A stretch of DNA of 64,000 nt from Shimia sediminis. GTDB lineage: Bacteria; Pseudomonadota; Alphaproteobacteria; Rhodobacterales; Rhodobacteraceae. The position numbers were made by a program, and so were the translations under genes. The stretch lies in NCBI RefSeq assembly GCF_003990645.1, contig NZ_RYZK01000002.1:496001-560000 (forward strand), read 5' to 3'. Below are positions 1 to 10,091 of the stretch, one piece after another; positions within the stretch are counted from its first letter, which is position 1, and each line of letters opens with the position of its first letter. The notes under the pieces are model-generated. The model saw only the letters and a program-made list of their open reading frames with translations. It was not told where the DNA came from and made no database searches.

Positions 1-587
1 AGGATCTGGCCACCCGCAGCGATCACACCCGTTTTGCCATGGTGCGCTTTGGCAATGTTCTTGGATCATCCGGCTCTGTCATTCCGCTGTTCCAGGACCA
101 GATTCGCCATGGCGGACCACTCACCGTGACCCATCCCGATGTCACCCGCTACTTCATGACCGTGACCGAAGCTGTCAGCCTGATGCTCCTGGCAGGAACC
201 TTTGCCCGCGGGGGGGATGTCTTTGTGCTCGACATGGGTCAGCCCGTACGCATCGTCGATATCGCGCGCAAACTGGTCGAGGGCGCAGGTTACAGCCTGC
301 GTGATGAAAACACACCGGACGGTGACATCGCGATCACCTTTACCGGCTTGCGCCCCGGCGAAAAAATGCACGAAGAGCTGCTGATCGGCTCGGACATGCT
401 GACCACGCCCCATCCCAAAATCTTACGGGCACAGGAAAACACGCTTTCCGAGATCGAGATCGCCAACGCGCTGCAGGACTTGCGCCGCGCAATTGAGACC
501 CGTGATGTGGACGCCGCAACCTCGACCCTCAGCAAGTGGGTCGAGGACTACCGGAGCGGCGACATCGACACAAACGTCGTCGCCTGA
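1..587 (+). CDS. CapD/FlaA1-like nucleotide-sugar dehydratase/epimerase, C-terminal part
   Basis: The reading frame is open from base 3 and the gene starts upstream of the window, so only about the last 194 residues are seen. The motif FGNVLGSSGSVIPLF and the following TVTHPDVTRYFMTVTEA block are typical of the polysaccharide biosynthesis CapD/WbpM/PglF family (NAD-dependent UDP-HexNAc 4,6-dehydratases or epimerases, often with N-terminal membrane helices). The GLRPGEKMHEEL motif near the C-terminus also fits. It converges on the epimerase gene that follows. Family membership is clear; the exact sugar substrate cannot be read from the part present. Confidence 0.85.
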   Translation, partial: DLATRSDHTRFAMVRFGNVLGSSGSVIPLFQDQIRHGGPLTVTHPDVTRYFMTVTEAVSLMLLAGTFARGGDVFVLDMGQPVRIVDIARKLVEGAGYSLRDENTPDGDIAITFTGLRPGEKMHEELLIGSDMLTTPHPKILRAQENTLSEIEIANALQDLRRAIETRDVDAATSTLSKWVEDYRSGDIDTNVVA

Positions 588-598
588 GCGCACGCTCC

Positions 599-1627
599 TC
601 AACAGTTGTAATAGTCGCGATACCACTCCACGAACCGGCGCACACCTTCTTTGACATCCGTTTGCGGGCGCGCACCGGTCAGATGTTGCAACAGGTCAGC
701 CGCCGCCCATGTCGCAGGAACATCTCCCGGCTGCATCGGCATGAAATTCTTCTGCGCTTTCTGCCCAATGGCCTCCTCAACAGCCTCCACAAAGGTCATC
801 AGCTGCACTGGTTCTCCATTGCCGATGTTCACCACCCTCCAGGGCGCCACTGTGCTGATACTGTCCGCCACGGGCGCATCATCATTGCGTCCTTCGACCT
901 GTGGCGGCACGGCTTTGACCAGATCGGCGATCCCGGCGACAAGGTCATCGATATAGGTAAAGTCCCGGCTCATATCGCCGTGGTTGTAGATATCAATCGG
1001 TGCCCCTTCGAGAATGGCCTTGGTGAACTTGAACAGCGCCATATCCGGGCGTCCCCAGGGGCCATAGACCGTGAAAAACCGGAACATTGTGATCGGCAGT
1101 TTGTAGAGATGCGCATAAGAATGGGCCATCGCCTCATTGGCCTTTTTTGTGGCCGCATAAAACGACATCTGGCTGTCTGCCTTATGCGTCTCGGCATAGG
1201 GCATCTCGGTATTTGCACCATAGGCCGAGGACGTTGACGCCAACAGCATATGTTCCGGCGGATAGGCTCTGCCAGCTTCAAGAATCTCGAACGTCCCGAC
1301 AAGGTTCGACTCGACATAAGAGCGCGGCGCATCAATCGAATAACGCACCCCTGCCTGCGCCGCGAGGTGGATTACCACGTCCGGCCGATGCGTCTCAAAC
1401 AGCGACATCACCAACCCGGGCTCTTCCAGTCGCCCGATCACCGGTGTGAAGTTTTCAGAAGCGGCCAGAATCTCGTGGCGTTTCTCTTTCAGGCTGACAT
1501 CGTAGTAATCTGTCAGGGCATCCAGACCGACCACCGTCCAGCCATCCTCCAGCAGCCGCTTTGCCGTGTGAAAGCCGATGAATCCAGCAGTCCCGGTAAC
1601 AAGTGCTGTGCGCGTGGCAGTCTTCAT
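599..1627 (-). CDS. NAD-dependent epimerase, UDP-glucuronate 4-epimerase type
   Basis: 342 residues, an extended short-chain dehydrogenase/reductase. The N-terminal [10 protein letters not shown] dinucleotide-binding loop, [12 protein letters not shown], the catalytic YAATK (YxxxK) and the [16 protein letters not shown] segment match the UDP-glucuronate 4-epimerase (CapI/LspL) subgroup, which makes UDP-galacturonate for capsule or LPS. It starts 20 bp upstream of nothing else on its strand side but is followed on the minus strand order by none; on the upstream side the GT2 gene ends 20 bp away, so it is probably the last gene of the GT2/kdsB/cysQ minus-strand run. The family call is strong; the 4-epimerase specificity is inferred from the conserved RPDM segment. 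Confidence 0.85.
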   Translation of the reverse strand: MKTATRTALVTGTAGFIGFHTAKRLLEDGWTVVGLDALTDYYDVSLKEKRHEILAASENFTPVIGRLEEPGLVMSLFETHRPDVVIHLAAQAGVRYSIDAPRSYVESNLVGTFEILEAGRAYPPEHMLLASTSSAYGANTEMPYAETHKADSQMSFYAATKKANEAMAHSYAHLYKLPITMFRFFTVYGPWGRPDMALFKFTKAILEGAPIDIYNHGDMSRDFTYIDDLVAGIADLVKAVPPQVEGRNDDAPVADSISTVAPWRVVNIGNGEPVQLMTFVEAVEEAIGQKAQKNFMPMQPGDVPATWAAADLLQHLTGARPQTDVKEGVRRFVEWYRDYYNC

Positions 1628-1647
1628 GAAAATCTCCGATAAATCAC

Positions 1648-2889
1648 TTAGTCTTCAAACAACCTGCGTTGCTCGGCAAGACGCAGCTTTTCTTCTTTCA
1701 GCCGATTGCCAAATCCCGTCACCCGGAACAAGGGCTGATCGCGGTCCGACTTGCCAAAAATGCCGCCCGTCTGTTCCCAATAGCCGTCCGGATGAAACCT
1801 CACGCGGTGAAACAGGCCCGTGCGCGAAAACAGAAACAGCGACACGTTCTGCCCCTGCGCCACCAGCTCTGCGGCCCGCCTGCGCAGGCCCCGCGCATTC
1901 CAGCGGCGCCCGGCCACGACCGCCGGAGCCGTTCCGGCCCGCGATGGAAACGGCCGCAGCCCTTCGGACGGTCTTGGGATACGGGGCAACGCACCCAGGG
2001 GTCGGCTCTTTCCAGCGGCATAGCCTTTGGTCAACCGCGACATCAGCCGCCGCACATCCCTCGGCTCCAAACGGCCGTCCCGCATGTGTTCAAGCGCACG
2101 GAGGCGCTGTTCCTTGGCAAAATCCTTGAGGATCGTCTCATGATGTTCGACCGGACAGTGCTTGCGCAGGAATACAACCTGACTGGCCCCGATCTGGAAC
2201 AGATCTGACGGCGCGCGGTTTCCACGCCGGGACGCATTCGACAGATAGCCGTGATGCACCTCGGCCAGCGGCACAATTGCCGTGGCGCGCCCCATCGCCG
2301 CAAGACGCAGGTTCACATCGGTTTCATCCAGATAGTAGTGATAGGCTGGGTCAAATCCGCCAATCTCGGCCAACACCTCTCGGCGAAACGCCATGTTGGT
2401 GCCTTCGGTCTTGATCGCACGGCGCCCCGTGGGATGCAGCACCGAAGGCCGGGTTTCGTCGACCTTCAAGTCTTCGGTACGCCCCATGGCATCGACACTC
2501 TGGGCTTTCCATTGAAAGGATATCCCATTGCGTCCGCGCACGAAACCACCTGCGGCCATGACCTCAGCGTCCGCCACAAAGGGCGCAACCAGATGAGTCA
2601 GCCACGTCGGCTCGGCCACCGCATCGTCGTCGATAAACGCAACAACCTCCCCGGCGGCTTCGGCAATGCCAAGATTGCGCGCGACCGAGATGTTGGGTTC
2701 GTCAAATTCGACCAGCTTGACCAGCCCGGCAAACGCGCTGCCGTTGACCGCTTCGGTCCCTGTGGGGTCCGCAACGACAATTGTTTCAAAGTTGGGATAG
2801 TACTGCTGAGACAACCCTTTGAGGCAGCGCAGCAAAGCCTCGGGGCGTTCCCGACTGACAATGACCACGCTGACCGGGTCGTGCGTCAT
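1648..2889 (-). CDS. Family 2 glycosyltransferase with C-terminal extension
   Basis: 413 residues from an ATG that overlaps the kdsB stop by four bases (ATGA), which decides the start over a longer in-frame ORF. Residues 1-250 form a GT-A domain: [18 protein letters not shown] at the start, the DDD metal-binding motif in [11 protein letters not shown], and an acceptor-region [14 protein letters not shown] (ED-type motif). The last 150 residues are Arg-rich, end in a charged helix and resemble nothing I recognise. Linkage to KdsB and a KpsM-like permease suggests it builds a surface polysaccharide. Donor and acceptor are unknown. Confidence 0.85.
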   Translation of the reverse strand: MTHDPVSVVIVSRERPEALLRCLKGLSQQYYPNFETIVVADPTGTEAVNGSAFAGLVKLVEFDEPNISVARNLGIAEAAGEVVAFIDDDAVAEPTWLTHLVAPFVADAEVMAAGGFVRGRNGISFQWKAQSVDAMGRTEDLKVDETRPSVLHPTGRRAIKTEGTNMAFRREVLAEIGGFDPAYHYYLDETDVNLRLAAMGRATAIVPLAEVHHGYLSNASRRGNRAPSDLFQIGASQVVFLRKHCPVEHHETILKDFAKEQRLRALEHMRDGRLEPRDVRRLMSRLTKGYAAGKSRPLGALPRIPRPSEGLRPFPSRAGTAPAVVAGRRWNARGLRRRAAELVAQGQNVSLFLFSRTGLFHRVRFHPDGYWEQTGGIFGKSDRDQPLFRVTGFGNRLKEEKLRLAEQRRLFED

Positions 2890-3686
2890 GGCGTTCCCAT
2901 CTCGGCCATCATTGCCTCGATACGGGGCACGTCCTCGGGGTTGTTCAGCTCCCAGAACTGACGCCCGCGCGCCTCGACCTCGACACAGAGAACCTTGTGG
3001 CCGTTTTCCATGAAACGCAGCTGCTCCAGCCCTTCCAGGCTTTCCAGCGGTCCTGCCGTCCATCGCGGATAGGCGCCCAGCGCCGAGGGGCGATAGGCAT
3101 AGACCCCGACATGGTGAAACACCGGGGTGTCCGCGTCATCGGCATAGATGTCCGAGGTAAAAGGCACCACTTCCTTGGAGAAATACATCGCGTGGCGGTT
3201 CTTGGTGAAAACGGCTGTCGTACCGCCCACCCGGCCCGCTTTACGGTCCTCGAGAAAACCGTTCAAAGCCCGCCCGTCGCACCGCAGCACAGGTGTTGCC
3301 ACCTCGGCCACCGGATCACGACGTAGGCCCTCGACCAGCTCTTCCACGAACCATGCAGGCGTCAGCGGTGCGTCCCCCTGCAGGTTTACCACGATGTCGA
3401 ACCCGCCACCAAGGTTGTCGAACGCCTCGGCACAGCGCTCGGTGCCATTGGCGCAATCCTCCGAGGTCATCACAACCTCGGCGCCAAACGCCTCTGACGC
3501 TTCGCGAATACGGTCGTCGTCCGTCGCCACCACAACCCGATCGACCCCTTTGACCTCGCAGGCCGCTTCCCAGGATCGTTGGATCAGGCTTTTCACCTCA
3601 CCCGTCGCACCTTTCAAAGTGGCCAGAGGTTTGCCGGGATAGCGGGTCGACGCATAGCGCGCCGGGATGGCAATCAGAACAGACAT
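2886..3686 (-). CDS. kdsB: 3-deoxy-manno-octulosonate cytidylyltransferase (KdsB/KpsU)
   Basis: 266 residues, close to the usual 245-260. It activates Kdo as CMP-Kdo for lipid A core or for capsule linkers. Visible motifs are IPARYASTRYPGKPL (nucleotide loop), VVATDDDRI, CANGTERCAEA and HHVGVYAYR. The metal-binding block reads NLQGDAPLTP, where textbook KdsB has QGDEP, so one acidic residue is replaced by Ala while the Asp is kept. Its stop overlaps the GT2 start and its ATG overlaps the cysQ stop by one base, so the three are translationally coupled. The capsule-locus setting suggests a second, capsule-dedicated copy (KpsU role); that is inference. Confidence 0.88.
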   Translation of the reverse strand: MSVLIAIPARYASTRYPGKPLATLKGATGEVKSLIQRSWEAACEVKGVDRVVVATDDDRIREASEAFGAEVVMTSEDCANGTERCAEAFDNLGGGFDIVVNLQGDAPLTPAWFVEELVEGLRRDPVAEVATPVLRCDGRALNGFLEDRKAGRVGGTTAVFTKNRHAMYFSKEVVPFTSDIYADDADTPVFHHVGVYAYRPSALGAYPRWTAGPLESLEGLEQLRFMENGHKVLCVEVEARGRQFWELNNPEDVPRIEAMMAEMGTP

Positions 3687-4483
3687 CAGGCCTCTTTCAG
3701 CTCCACGTTCGGCGCATAGGCGATAAAGAACGGGTTGGCGAAGTCTTCCTTGCCATAGACCAGCGGCGTGTGGTCATCAAAACGCACCACATTGCCCCCG
3801 GCACCCAACAGAACTGCGTGACCTGCCGCCGTGTCCCACTCCATCGTGCGCCCCACGCGCGGATAAATGTCGGCCTCACCCGTTGCCACCAGACAGAACT
3901 TCAGCGACGAGCCTGCGCTCTTCATGTCTTTGACATTGTACTTGTTGATATAGTCGTCCGTCGCCTGATCGCGGTGCGATTTCGACGCCACAACGTAAAG
4001 CGCGGCATTGTCGCTGTCGGCCACGTTGATCGGAGTGGTCTCACCCACAACATCCAGCGCGAAATCACCGGTCTCTTCGACCGCCTGACCATCGGCCTGG
4101 GTAAAGAACATGCGGTTCTTGGCAGGGGCATAGACCACGCCACGCTGCGGCACGCCATTTTCGACATAGGCGATGTTCACAGTGAAGTCGCCACGGCGGT
4201 GGATGAACTCCTTGGTGCCGTCCAGCGGATCGACGATCAGAAATGTATCGCCCTTGGCCGCATGGCTTTCGGATTGCTCTTCGGTCACCAGCATGACGTC
4301 GCCAAAGGTTTCGGTCAGACCGGCGGAAATGATCGCATCTGCTGCCTCATCTGCCGCGGTCACCGGGCTGTCATCAGATTTCACCTTTACGTCAAAATCG
4401 TCAGAATTGTAGATCTCCATGATCTTGGCACCAGCCTCAATTGCCAGGCGCCGCATCACCGGAATAAGCACTTCGTAGTTCAA
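3686..4483 (-). CDS. cysQ: 3'(2'),5'-bisphosphate nucleotidase CysQ
   Basis: 265 residues of the inositol-monophosphatase superfamily. CysQ hydrolyses PAP, the by-product of PAPS-dependent sulfation and sulfate assimilation, to AMP. The metal-binding motifs are all present: DDSPVTAADEAAD, the EEQSE glutamates, IVDPLDGTKEFIHRRGDF and EWDTAAGHAVLLGAGG. The gene is first in a tightly coupled minus-strand run (cysQ-kdsB-GT2, then the epimerase) and overlaps kdsB by one base. Its position in a polysaccharide locus is compatible with a sulfated polymer, but CysQ also has a general housekeeping role. Confidence 0.9.
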   Translation of the reverse strand: MNYEVLIPVMRRLAIEAGAKIMEIYNSDDFDVKVKSDDSPVTAADEAADAIISAGLTETFGDVMLVTEEQSESHAAKGDTFLIVDPLDGTKEFIHRRGDFTVNIAYVENGVPQRGVVYAPAKNRMFFTQADGQAVEETGDFALDVVGETTPINVADSDNAALYVVASKSHRDQATDDYINKYNVKDMKSAGSSLKFCLVATGEADIYPRVGRTMEWDTAAGHAVLLGAGGNVVRFDDHTPLVYGKEDFANPFFIAYAPNVELKEA

Positions 4484-4600
4484 AGATTATCTCCAATCGC
4501 AGGAAAGTTGTAATGACATGTTTCGCCCCTTATGCTTGGATCGTAACCGAACGGCAAGAATTCACTGGCATGACCGGAGTATACCCGGGACACTGAGGCG

Positions 4601-5422
4601 ATGTTTCAACAAGCGGCCCCCAAAAGCACGATTGGCTCACTGATCAGCCTGTCCGAGCTGATCTACCACGCCATTGTGCGTAATGTGCGCAAATCGCACA
4701 GCAGTGCACTTATGTCGATCCTGATGAACATGCTTCAGGCTGTGATTTTTGTTGGCATTTTCTACATCATGTTCTCTGTTCTGGGATTGCGCGGTGCGGC
4801 CCTGCGTGGGGACTTCATGATTTATGTCATGTCAGGAATTTTTCTGTTCATGACACATACGAAAACCATGGGCGCTATCGTCAGCTCTGACGGGCCTTCC
4901 TCGCCCATGATGAAACATGCACCGATGAACACGGTGATCACGATCTCTGCAGCCGCGCTTAGCACACTCTACATTCAGGTGCTGTCGCTCTTCACAATGC
5001 TGTTCATCTATCACGTCGTGATTACGCCAGTTGAAATTGATCAACCCGTCGGCGCCTTTGCAATGTTGTTACTTAGCTGGTTTACAGGCATCGGGGTTGG
5101 CGTCATCTTTCTGGCCATAAAACCCTGGTTTCCTTCATTTGTCAGCATTGCCTCGACGATCTATCAGCGGGCCAATATGATCGCGTCCGGCAAGATGTTC
5201 GTTGCAAACGTGATGCCGGGCTATCTGCTCGCTATGTTTGACTGGAACCCGCTTTTTCACTGTATCGATCAGGCGCGTGGATTTGCCTTCATCAACTACA
5301 CCCCACGAAACTCGAGTTACGAATACGCGTTTTGGGTTGGGATTGTGTTGTTAATGCTGGGCTTGATGGGCGAGTTTTATACCCGCCGCCATGCCTCGCT
5401 CAGCTGGGGAGCGCGCCAATGA
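4601..5422 (+). CDS. KpsM-like ABC-2 polysaccharide export permease
   Basis: 273 residues with about six predicted membrane segments: near 47-65, 73-90, 115-140, 150-172, a re-entrant stretch near 180-195, and a C-terminal helix near 240-262 (FWVGIVLLMLGLMGEF). The overall plan, with a cytoplasmic N-terminus and a charged RRHASLSWGARQ tail, matches ABC-2 permeases of the KpsM/RkpT capsule export type. No matching ATPase (KpsT) lies within the window. It is divergent from cysQ across a 117-bp gap and overlaps the following SH3-domain gene by ATGA, so the two are co-translated. Confidence 0.75.
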   Translation: MFQQAAPKSTIGSLISLSELIYHAIVRNVRKSHSSALMSILMNMLQAVIFVGIFYIMFSVLGLRGAALRGDFMIYVMSGIFLFMTHTKTMGAIVSSDGPSSPMMKHAPMNTVITISAAALSTLYIQVLSLFTMLFIYHVVITPVEIDQPVGAFAMLLLSWFTGIGVGVIFLAIKPWFPSFVSIASTIYQRANMIASGKMFVANVMPGYLLAMFDWNPLFHCIDQARGFAFINYTPRNSSYEYAFWVGIVLLMLGLMGEFYTRRHASLSWGARQ

Positions 5423-6054
5423 CGCAGACCTTGACGCGGGCCTTTACAATCTTCACGGCCATGTTCTGGGCCATCGCCGTAACGGCACAGGATTTGCCTG
5501 CGCTCTATGACATTTATGGCGTCGACCACGACGACATGCTCAATATCCGGGAAGAGGCCAGTGCCAGCGCGCCCATCATTGCCGAGCTGCCCTTTAACGC
5601 GCGTGACATCGAGGTGGTGCGCATCACCGAAGATGGCCGCTGGGGTCTGGTAAATGCCATGGAATCCTTCGGCTGGGTGGCCATGCGTTTCATGGTCCCG
5701 GTGCCAAGCGACGGGTGGGCGTATTCAGGTGCCAAATTGTCCTGCGGTGGGACAGAGCCCTTTTGGGACATCACCTTCAACAGCGTCGCGCCCGGTCAGG
5801 CCGCATATCAGGCAATGGCCGAAGAGGGCACCAAATCCTACTCGATCGACTGGCAATCGGGACAGGTTGCCCGGCCTGATCGCGTCATTGGCATCGGTGG
5901 CTCCGGACCGACCGGAAACTTCACTGCCGTTCTGCGGCAGGATGCGTGCCATGATGGCATGTCGGATCGCAACTTCGGCCTGGTGATCGATCTGTTCTTT
6001 CATGGCAACGACGATGCCTATGGACTTGAGGGCTGCTGTTCGGTTTTGCCCTGA
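5419..6054 (+). CDS. Secreted SH3-domain protein
   Basis: 211 residues. The start is the ATG overlapping the permease stop, not a longer in-frame start. Residues 1-24 form a Sec signal peptide ending AVTAQ/D. Residues 30-95 are a bacterial SH3b domain (DDMLNIREEASASAPII, then GWVAMRFM). The remaining 110 residues contain two to four cysteines (SCGGTEPFWDI, RQDACHDGMSD, GCCSVLP) and resemble the COG3650-type periplasmic domain often paired with SH3b. A periplasmic or surface-anchoring role is likely; no enzymatic function is evident. Its last 37 bases overlap the convergent AlkB gene. Confidence 0.65.
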   Translation: MTQTLTRAFTIFTAMFWAIAVTAQDLPALYDIYGVDHDDMLNIREEASASAPIIAELPFNARDIEVVRITEDGRWGLVNAMESFGWVAMRFMVPVPSDGWAYSGAKLSCGGTEPFWDITFNSVAPGQAAYQAMAEEGTKSYSIDWQSGQVARPDRVIGIGGSGPTGNFTAVLRQDACHDGMSDRNFGLVIDLFFHGNDDAYGLEGCCSVLP

Positions 6055-6650
6055 TCCACCACCCGCATGGTCAGGTTGATCCGCCCGCCTTTGGGCAACA
6101 GTCGGGATGATCCGAAACGGATGCGGTCCACCCCATGATGCGCCAGCCGCGCCTCACCACCCATCACCACCACATCCCCGGACCGCAGCCACAGCGACTC
6201 GGTTTTGCCGCCGCGTGCAACATTGCCCATGCGGAACAACCCTTCGTCCCCTAACGAGATCGATACGACAGGCCATTCAAACTGGCCTTCGTCCTTGTCC
6301 TGATGCATGCCCATCCGCGCGCCCTCTGCATAGTAGTTGACCAGACAGCAATCCGGGTCGCGCGACACCCCGGACACTGCCCGCCAGATATCCAGGACGG
6401 TTTCGGGGATCGGTGGCCACGCCATGCCCTCGGGGTGATGCGCCTGATACCGATAGCCGCCGCGATCCGTCACCCATCCCAATCGCCCGGCTGAGGTCAT
6501 GCGCACCGACATCGGCTTGCCGCTGGGGGTCACCGGCGCATAGAACGGTGCCTGCCTGGCGACCTCGCGCAGACCCGCCACCAAAGCCTCTTGGGCGGGC
6601 GAATCGAGATAGCCCTGAAACACCCTGAACCCCCGAATTGTCAGCGGCAT
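6018..6650 (-). CDS. alkB: AlkB-like 2-oxoglutarate/Fe(II) dioxygenase
   Basis: 210 residues from ATG at 6650; two upstream GTG codons are less likely. AlkB removes alkyl lesions (1-methyladenine, 3-methylcytosine) from DNA by oxidative demethylation. The sequence shows NYYAEGARMGMHQDKDE (iron ligands H and D of HxD), the distal iron ligand in LAHHGVDRI and the 2-oxoglutarate-binding Arg in GRINLTMRVV. The substrate-lid region GYRYQAHHPEGMAWPPIP also matches the E. coli AlkB subgroup. Convergent with the SH3 gene, overlapping 3' ends by 37 bp. Confidence 0.9.
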   Translation of the reverse strand: MPLTIRGFRVFQGYLDSPAQEALVAGLREVARQAPFYAPVTPSGKPMSVRMTSAGRLGWVTDRGGYRYQAHHPEGMAWPPIPETVLDIWRAVSGVSRDPDCCLVNYYAEGARMGMHQDKDEGQFEWPVVSISLGDEGLFRMGNVARGGKTESLWLRSGDVVVMGGEARLAHHGVDRIRFGSSRLLPKGGRINLTMRVVDQGKTEQQPSSP

Positions 6651-6728
6651 CACCACGGCTTAATTTTCCTTCTTGAAACCATTCACCCAAAAAACCTCGG
6701 ATTCTTCGCATCTGTGCGAAATCTGATG

Positions 6729-6757
6729 CTTGCAGCGCCTTTTTCGCCTCCCTATAT
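6729..6757 (+). promoter_or_regulatory. Heat-shock (RpoH-type) promoter of dnaKJ
   Basis: CTTG at 6729-6732 and CCTATAT at 6751-6757, separated by 18 bases, fit the alphaproteobacterial sigma-32 consensus (CTTG, 17-18 bases, CYTATNT). It is about 110 bp upstream of the dnaK ATG, leaving a roughly 100-nt leader. The match is seen by eye; no transcript start is known here. Confidence 0.65.
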
Positions 6758-6865
6758 ACCCTGCGAAGCGCATTCGGCTATGGGCCGGTGCAAACGGGAT
6801 CGAGGCTTGGATGCCAAAACGGGTCCATGTTTCGAAATATCGCCTTAAGTCAGAAGGGATCAAAA

Positions 6866-8776
6866 ATGAGCAAAGTGATTGGTATCGACCTCGGTACAAC
6901 AAACTCCTGTGTGTCCATCATGGATGGTGCACAACCCAAAGTGATCGAAAACTCGGAAGGTGCGCGCACCACGCCGTCGATCGTAGCCTTTACAGATGAC
7001 GAGCGCCTTGTGGGCCAGCCGGCAAAACGCCAGGCCGTCACCAACCCAGAAAACACCGTCTTTGGCGTCAAGCGTCTCATCGGTCGTCGGTTCGACGATG
7101 CCGATCTGGCCAAAGACCTCAAGAACATGCCGTTCAACGTCATCAATGGCGGCAACGGCGATGCGTGGGTCGAAGCCAAGGGCGAAAAATACAGCCCCTC
7201 GCAAATCTCGGCCTTTATCCTCGGCAAGATGAAAGAAACCGCCGAGAGCTATCTTGGCGAAGAAGTGACCCAGGCCGTCATCACCGTGCCTGCCTACTTC
7301 AACGACGCCCAGCGTCAGGCCACCAAAGATGCCGGTAAAATCGCCGGTCTCGAAGTGCTGCGCATCATCAACGAACCGACCGCGGCCGCTCTGGCCTATG
7401 GTCTGGACAAAGAAGACACCCACACCATCGCGGTCTATGACCTTGGTGGCGGGACCTTCGACGTGACCATCCTGGAAATCGACGACGGCCTGTTCGAAGT
7501 GAAATCGACCAACGGCGACACCTTCCTTGGTGGTGAAGACTTTGACATGCGCATCGTCAACTATCTGGCGGGCGAGTTCAAAAAAGAGCACAACGTCGAC
7601 CTGACCAAGGACAAGATGGCCCTGCAGCGTCTGAAAGAAGCCGCCGAAAAAGCCAAGATCGAACTGTCCTCCTCGTCGCAGACCGAAATCAACCAACCGT
7701 TCATCTCGATGGACCCTTCTTCGGGTACGCCGCTGCACATGGTCATCAAACTGACCCGTGCCAAGCTGGAATCGCTGGTGGGTGACCTGATCAAAGCCTC
7801 GCTGAAGCCCTGTCAGGCCGCTCTGAAAGACGCGGGCATGTCGGCCAACGAAATCGACGAGATCGTGCTGGTTGGCGGTATGACCCGTATGCCGCGCGTC
7901 AAAGACGAAGTGACCAAGTTCTTCGGTAAAGAGCCCCACCAGGGCGTGAACCCGGACGAAGTGGTTGCCATGGGTGCTGCCATTCAGGCCGGTGTTCTGC
8001 AGGGCGACGTGAAAGACGTTGTTCTTCTGGACGTGACCCCGCTGTCCTTGGGCATCGAAACCCTCGGTGGTGTCTTCACCCGTCTGATCGACCGCAACAC
8101 CACGATCCCGACCAAGAAGAGCCAGATCTTCTCGACCGCCGAAGACAACCAGAACGCCGTGACCATCCGCGTGTTCCAGGGTGAGCGTGAAATGGCGGCT
8201 GACAACAAGATCCTCGGCCAGTTCAACCTCGAGGATATTCCGCCCGCACCGCGTGGTATGCCGCAGATCGAAGTGACCTTTGACATCGACGCCAACGGCA
8301 TCGTGTCTGTGGGTGCCGCCGACAAAGGCACCGGCAAAGAGCAAAAGATCACCATCCAGGCATCGGGCGGTCTCTCGGACGAAGACATCGACAAGATGGT
8401 CAAGGACGCCGAAGAAAACGCCGAAGCCGACAAGGAACGTCGCGAGCTGATCGAAGCCCGCAACCAGGCAGAATCGCTGATCCACTCGACCGAAAAGTCG
8501 ATCGAAGAGCATTCGGACAAGGTCGACCCGACCACCGTCGAAGCCATCGAACTGGCGATCGCCGCGCTGAAAGACGACCTCGAGAAAGAGGACATTGGCG
8601 CCGACAAGATCAAGTCCGGCATCCAGAACGTCACCGAAGCGGCCATGAAGTTGGGTGAAGCCATCTACAAAGCCAGCCAGGAAGAGGCCGGTGATGAACC
8701 GATGGCCGCGGATGAGGCCGGCGATGATGACATCGTTGATGCCGACTTCGAAGATCTGGGCGACGACAAGCGCTGA
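6866..8776 (+). CDS. dnaK: Molecular chaperone DnaK (Hsp70)
   Basis: 636 residues, the normal length. The start is ATG at 6866, preceded by AGAAGG; upstream in-frame codons are leader. The ATPase domain begins [15 protein letters not shown] and carries [14 protein letters not shown] and the [10 protein letters not shown] adenosine-binding motif. The substrate-binding domain follows ([14 protein letters not shown], near residue 390), and the C-terminus ends [12 protein letters not shown], like other alphaproteobacterial DnaK. It works with DnaJ and GrpE in folding and in feedback on sigma-32. It heads dnaK-dnaJ and is probably heat-inducible from the promoter at 6729. Confidence 0.98.
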   Translation: MSKVIGIDLGTTNSCVSIMDGAQPKVIENSEGARTTPSIVAFTDDERLVGQPAKRQAVTNPENTVFGVKRLIGRRFDDADLAKDLKNMPFNVINGGNGDAWVEAKGEKYSPSQISAFILGKMKETAESYLGEEVTQAVITVPAYFNDAQRQATKDAGKIAGLEVLRIINEPTAAALAYGLDKEDTHTIAVYDLGGGTFDVTILEIDDGLFEVKSTNGDTFLGGEDFDMRIVNYLAGEFKKEHNVDLTKDKMALQRLKEAAEKAKIELSSSSQTEINQPFISMDPSSGTPLHMVIKLTRAKLESLVGDLIKASLKPCQAALKDAGMSANEIDEIVLVGGMTRMPRVKDEVTKFFGKEPHQGVNPDEVVAMGAAIQAGVLQGDVKDVVLLDVTPLSLGIETLGGVFTRLIDRNTTIPTKKSQIFSTAEDNQNAVTIRVFQGEREMAADNKILGQFNLEDIPPAPRGMPQIEVTFDIDANGIVSVGAADKGTGKEQKITIQASGGLSDEDIDKMVKDAEENAEADKERRELIEARNQAESLIHSTEKSIEEHSDKVDPTTVEAIELAIAALKDDLEKEDIGADKIKSGIQNVTEAAMKLGEAIYKASQEEAGDEPMAADEAGDDDIVDADFEDLGDDKR

Positions 8777-8801
8777 TGGCGCACCATCGGAACTGAAGTT
8801 T

Positions 8802-8832
8802 GGGCCGGTCCGGTTGCCGGGTCGGCCCTTTT
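8802..8832 (+). terminator. Hairpin with T-tract between dnaK and dnaJ (partial terminator)
   Basis: GGGCCG at 8802-8807 pairs with CGGCCC at 8823-8828 and is followed by TTTT. Lying within the dnaK-dnaJ gap, it probably attenuates rather than ends transcription, lowering dnaJ relative to dnaK or protecting the dnaK 3' end. Confidence 0.55.
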
Positions 8833-8856
8833 CATTCCGTGCCAAAGGAGTAACCC

Positions 8857-10002
8857 ATGGCAAAACGTGACTTCTACGAGGTGCTTGGCGTCAGCAAAGG
8901 GGCTTCCGCGGACGAAATCAAAAAGGCCTATCGCAAGAAGGCCAAGGAACTGCACCCCGACCGGAACAAGGACAATCCCGAAGCCGAAGGTAAGTTCAAG
9001 GAAGCCAACGAAGCCTACGAAATCCTCAAGGACGCCGAGAAAAAGGCCGCTTATGACCGCTTTGGTCATCAGGCCTTCGAGGGTGGTATGGGCGGTCCCC
9101 GTGGCGGCCACCCCGGCGGTCAGGGCGATTTCGCCAGCGCCTTTTCAGACGTGTTCGACGACCTCTTTGGTGACTTCATGGGCGGCGGAGGACGTGGCGG
9201 AGGACGCCAACGTGCCGCGCGTGGCGCGGACCTGCGCTATAACCTGCGCGTCACCCTCGAAGATGCCTTTTCCGGCATGCAAAAGACCATCAACGTGCCG
9301 ACCTCGGTGCAATGCGACAGCTGTGAAGGGTCCGGTGCCGAAGGTGGTGCCGAGCCTACCACATGTCCCACATGCTCCGGCATGGGCAAGGTTCGCGCGC
9401 AACAGGGCTTTTTCACCGTTGAACGGACCTGCCCCACGTGTTCGGGCCTCGGCCAGATCATCAAGAACCCCTGCAATGGCTGCGGTGGTCAGGGACGCGT
9501 CGAAAAAGACCGCGCGCTGTCTGTCAACATCCCCGCAGGCGTGGAAACCGGCACCCGCATCCGCCTCGCTGGCGAAGGCGAGGCAGGCATGCGCGGCGGC
9601 CCCGCTGGCGACCTCTATATCTTTATCGAGGTGGCCCCGCACGAGCTGTTCGAACGCGAGAACTCCAACCTGTTCTGTCGCGTGCCGGTCTCGATGACCA
9701 CCGCCGCTCTGGGCGGCGACATCGAGGTGCCCACCATCGACGGTGGCCGCAGCCGGGTGAAAATCCCCGGTGGCTCGCAAGCCGGTCGCCAGATGCGCCT
9801 GCGTGGCAAAGGCATGCCAGCGCTGCGTGGCGGAGGCTCCGGAGATATGTTCATCGAAATGGCGGTTGAGACGCCCGTGAACCTGACCAGCCGTCAAAAA
9901 GAACTGCTGCGCGAATTCGAAGAGCTCTCGGAAGAGAACAACCCCGAAAGCAGCAACTTCTTCAAATCGGTCAAGAATTTCTGGGACTCGATGAAGGGCT
10001 GA
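8857..10002 (+). CDS. dnaJ: Co-chaperone DnaJ (Hsp40)
   Basis: 381 residues, class A DnaJ. J domain at 1-70 with the HPD motif (ELHPDRNKD), a Gly/Phe-rich stretch near 75-115, and four CxxCxGxG zinc motifs ([32 protein letters not shown]) near 145-205, then the C-terminal substrate-binding domain. It stimulates DnaK ATPase and hands over unfolded clients. An AAAGGAG ribosome site lies 8 bases before the ATG. It is 80 bp downstream of dnaK and followed by a strong terminator. Confidence 0.98.
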   Translation: MAKRDFYEVLGVSKGASADEIKKAYRKKAKELHPDRNKDNPEAEGKFKEANEAYEILKDAEKKAAYDRFGHQAFEGGMGGPRGGHPGGQGDFASAFSDVFDDLFGDFMGGGGRGGGRQRAARGADLRYNLRVTLEDAFSGMQKTINVPTSVQCDSCEGSGAEGGAEPTTCPTCSGMGKVRAQQGFFTVERTCPTCSGLGQIIKNPCNGCGGQGRVEKDRALSVNIPAGVETGTRIRLAGEGEAGMRGGPAGDLYIFIEVAPHELFERENSNLFCRVPVSMTTAALGGDIEVPTIDGGRSRVKIPGGSQAGRQMRLRGKGMPALRGGGSGDMFIEMAVETPVNLTSRQKELLREFEELSEENNPESSNFFKSVKNFWDSMKG

Positions 10003-10046
10003 CCCTGGGTCCGGGTTTTCCCAGCTACACACCAAACCAAAAAAAA

Positions 10047-10077
10047 GGGCGCGCCACCCACGGCGCGCCCTTTTCTT
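10047..10077. terminator. Bidirectional intrinsic terminator (dnaJ / amino-acid-binding gene)
   Basis: A perfect 9-bp stem, GGGCGCGCC at 10047-10055 with GGCGCGCCC at 10062-10070 and a 6-base loop, has a T-tract on the right and an A-tract on the left. It serves dnaJ on the plus strand and the convergent gene on the minus strand. Confidence 0.85.
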
Positions 10078-10091
10078 CATTCAATCCACCG

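Noticed and set aside
6860-8863. 667-codon ORF antisense to dnaK
   Set aside because: A long mirror ORF opposite dnaK is a well-known result of its codon bias in GC-rich genomes. It has Val/Gly/Asp/Phe-rich composition, spans exactly the dnaK gene and shows no domain motif or ribosome site.
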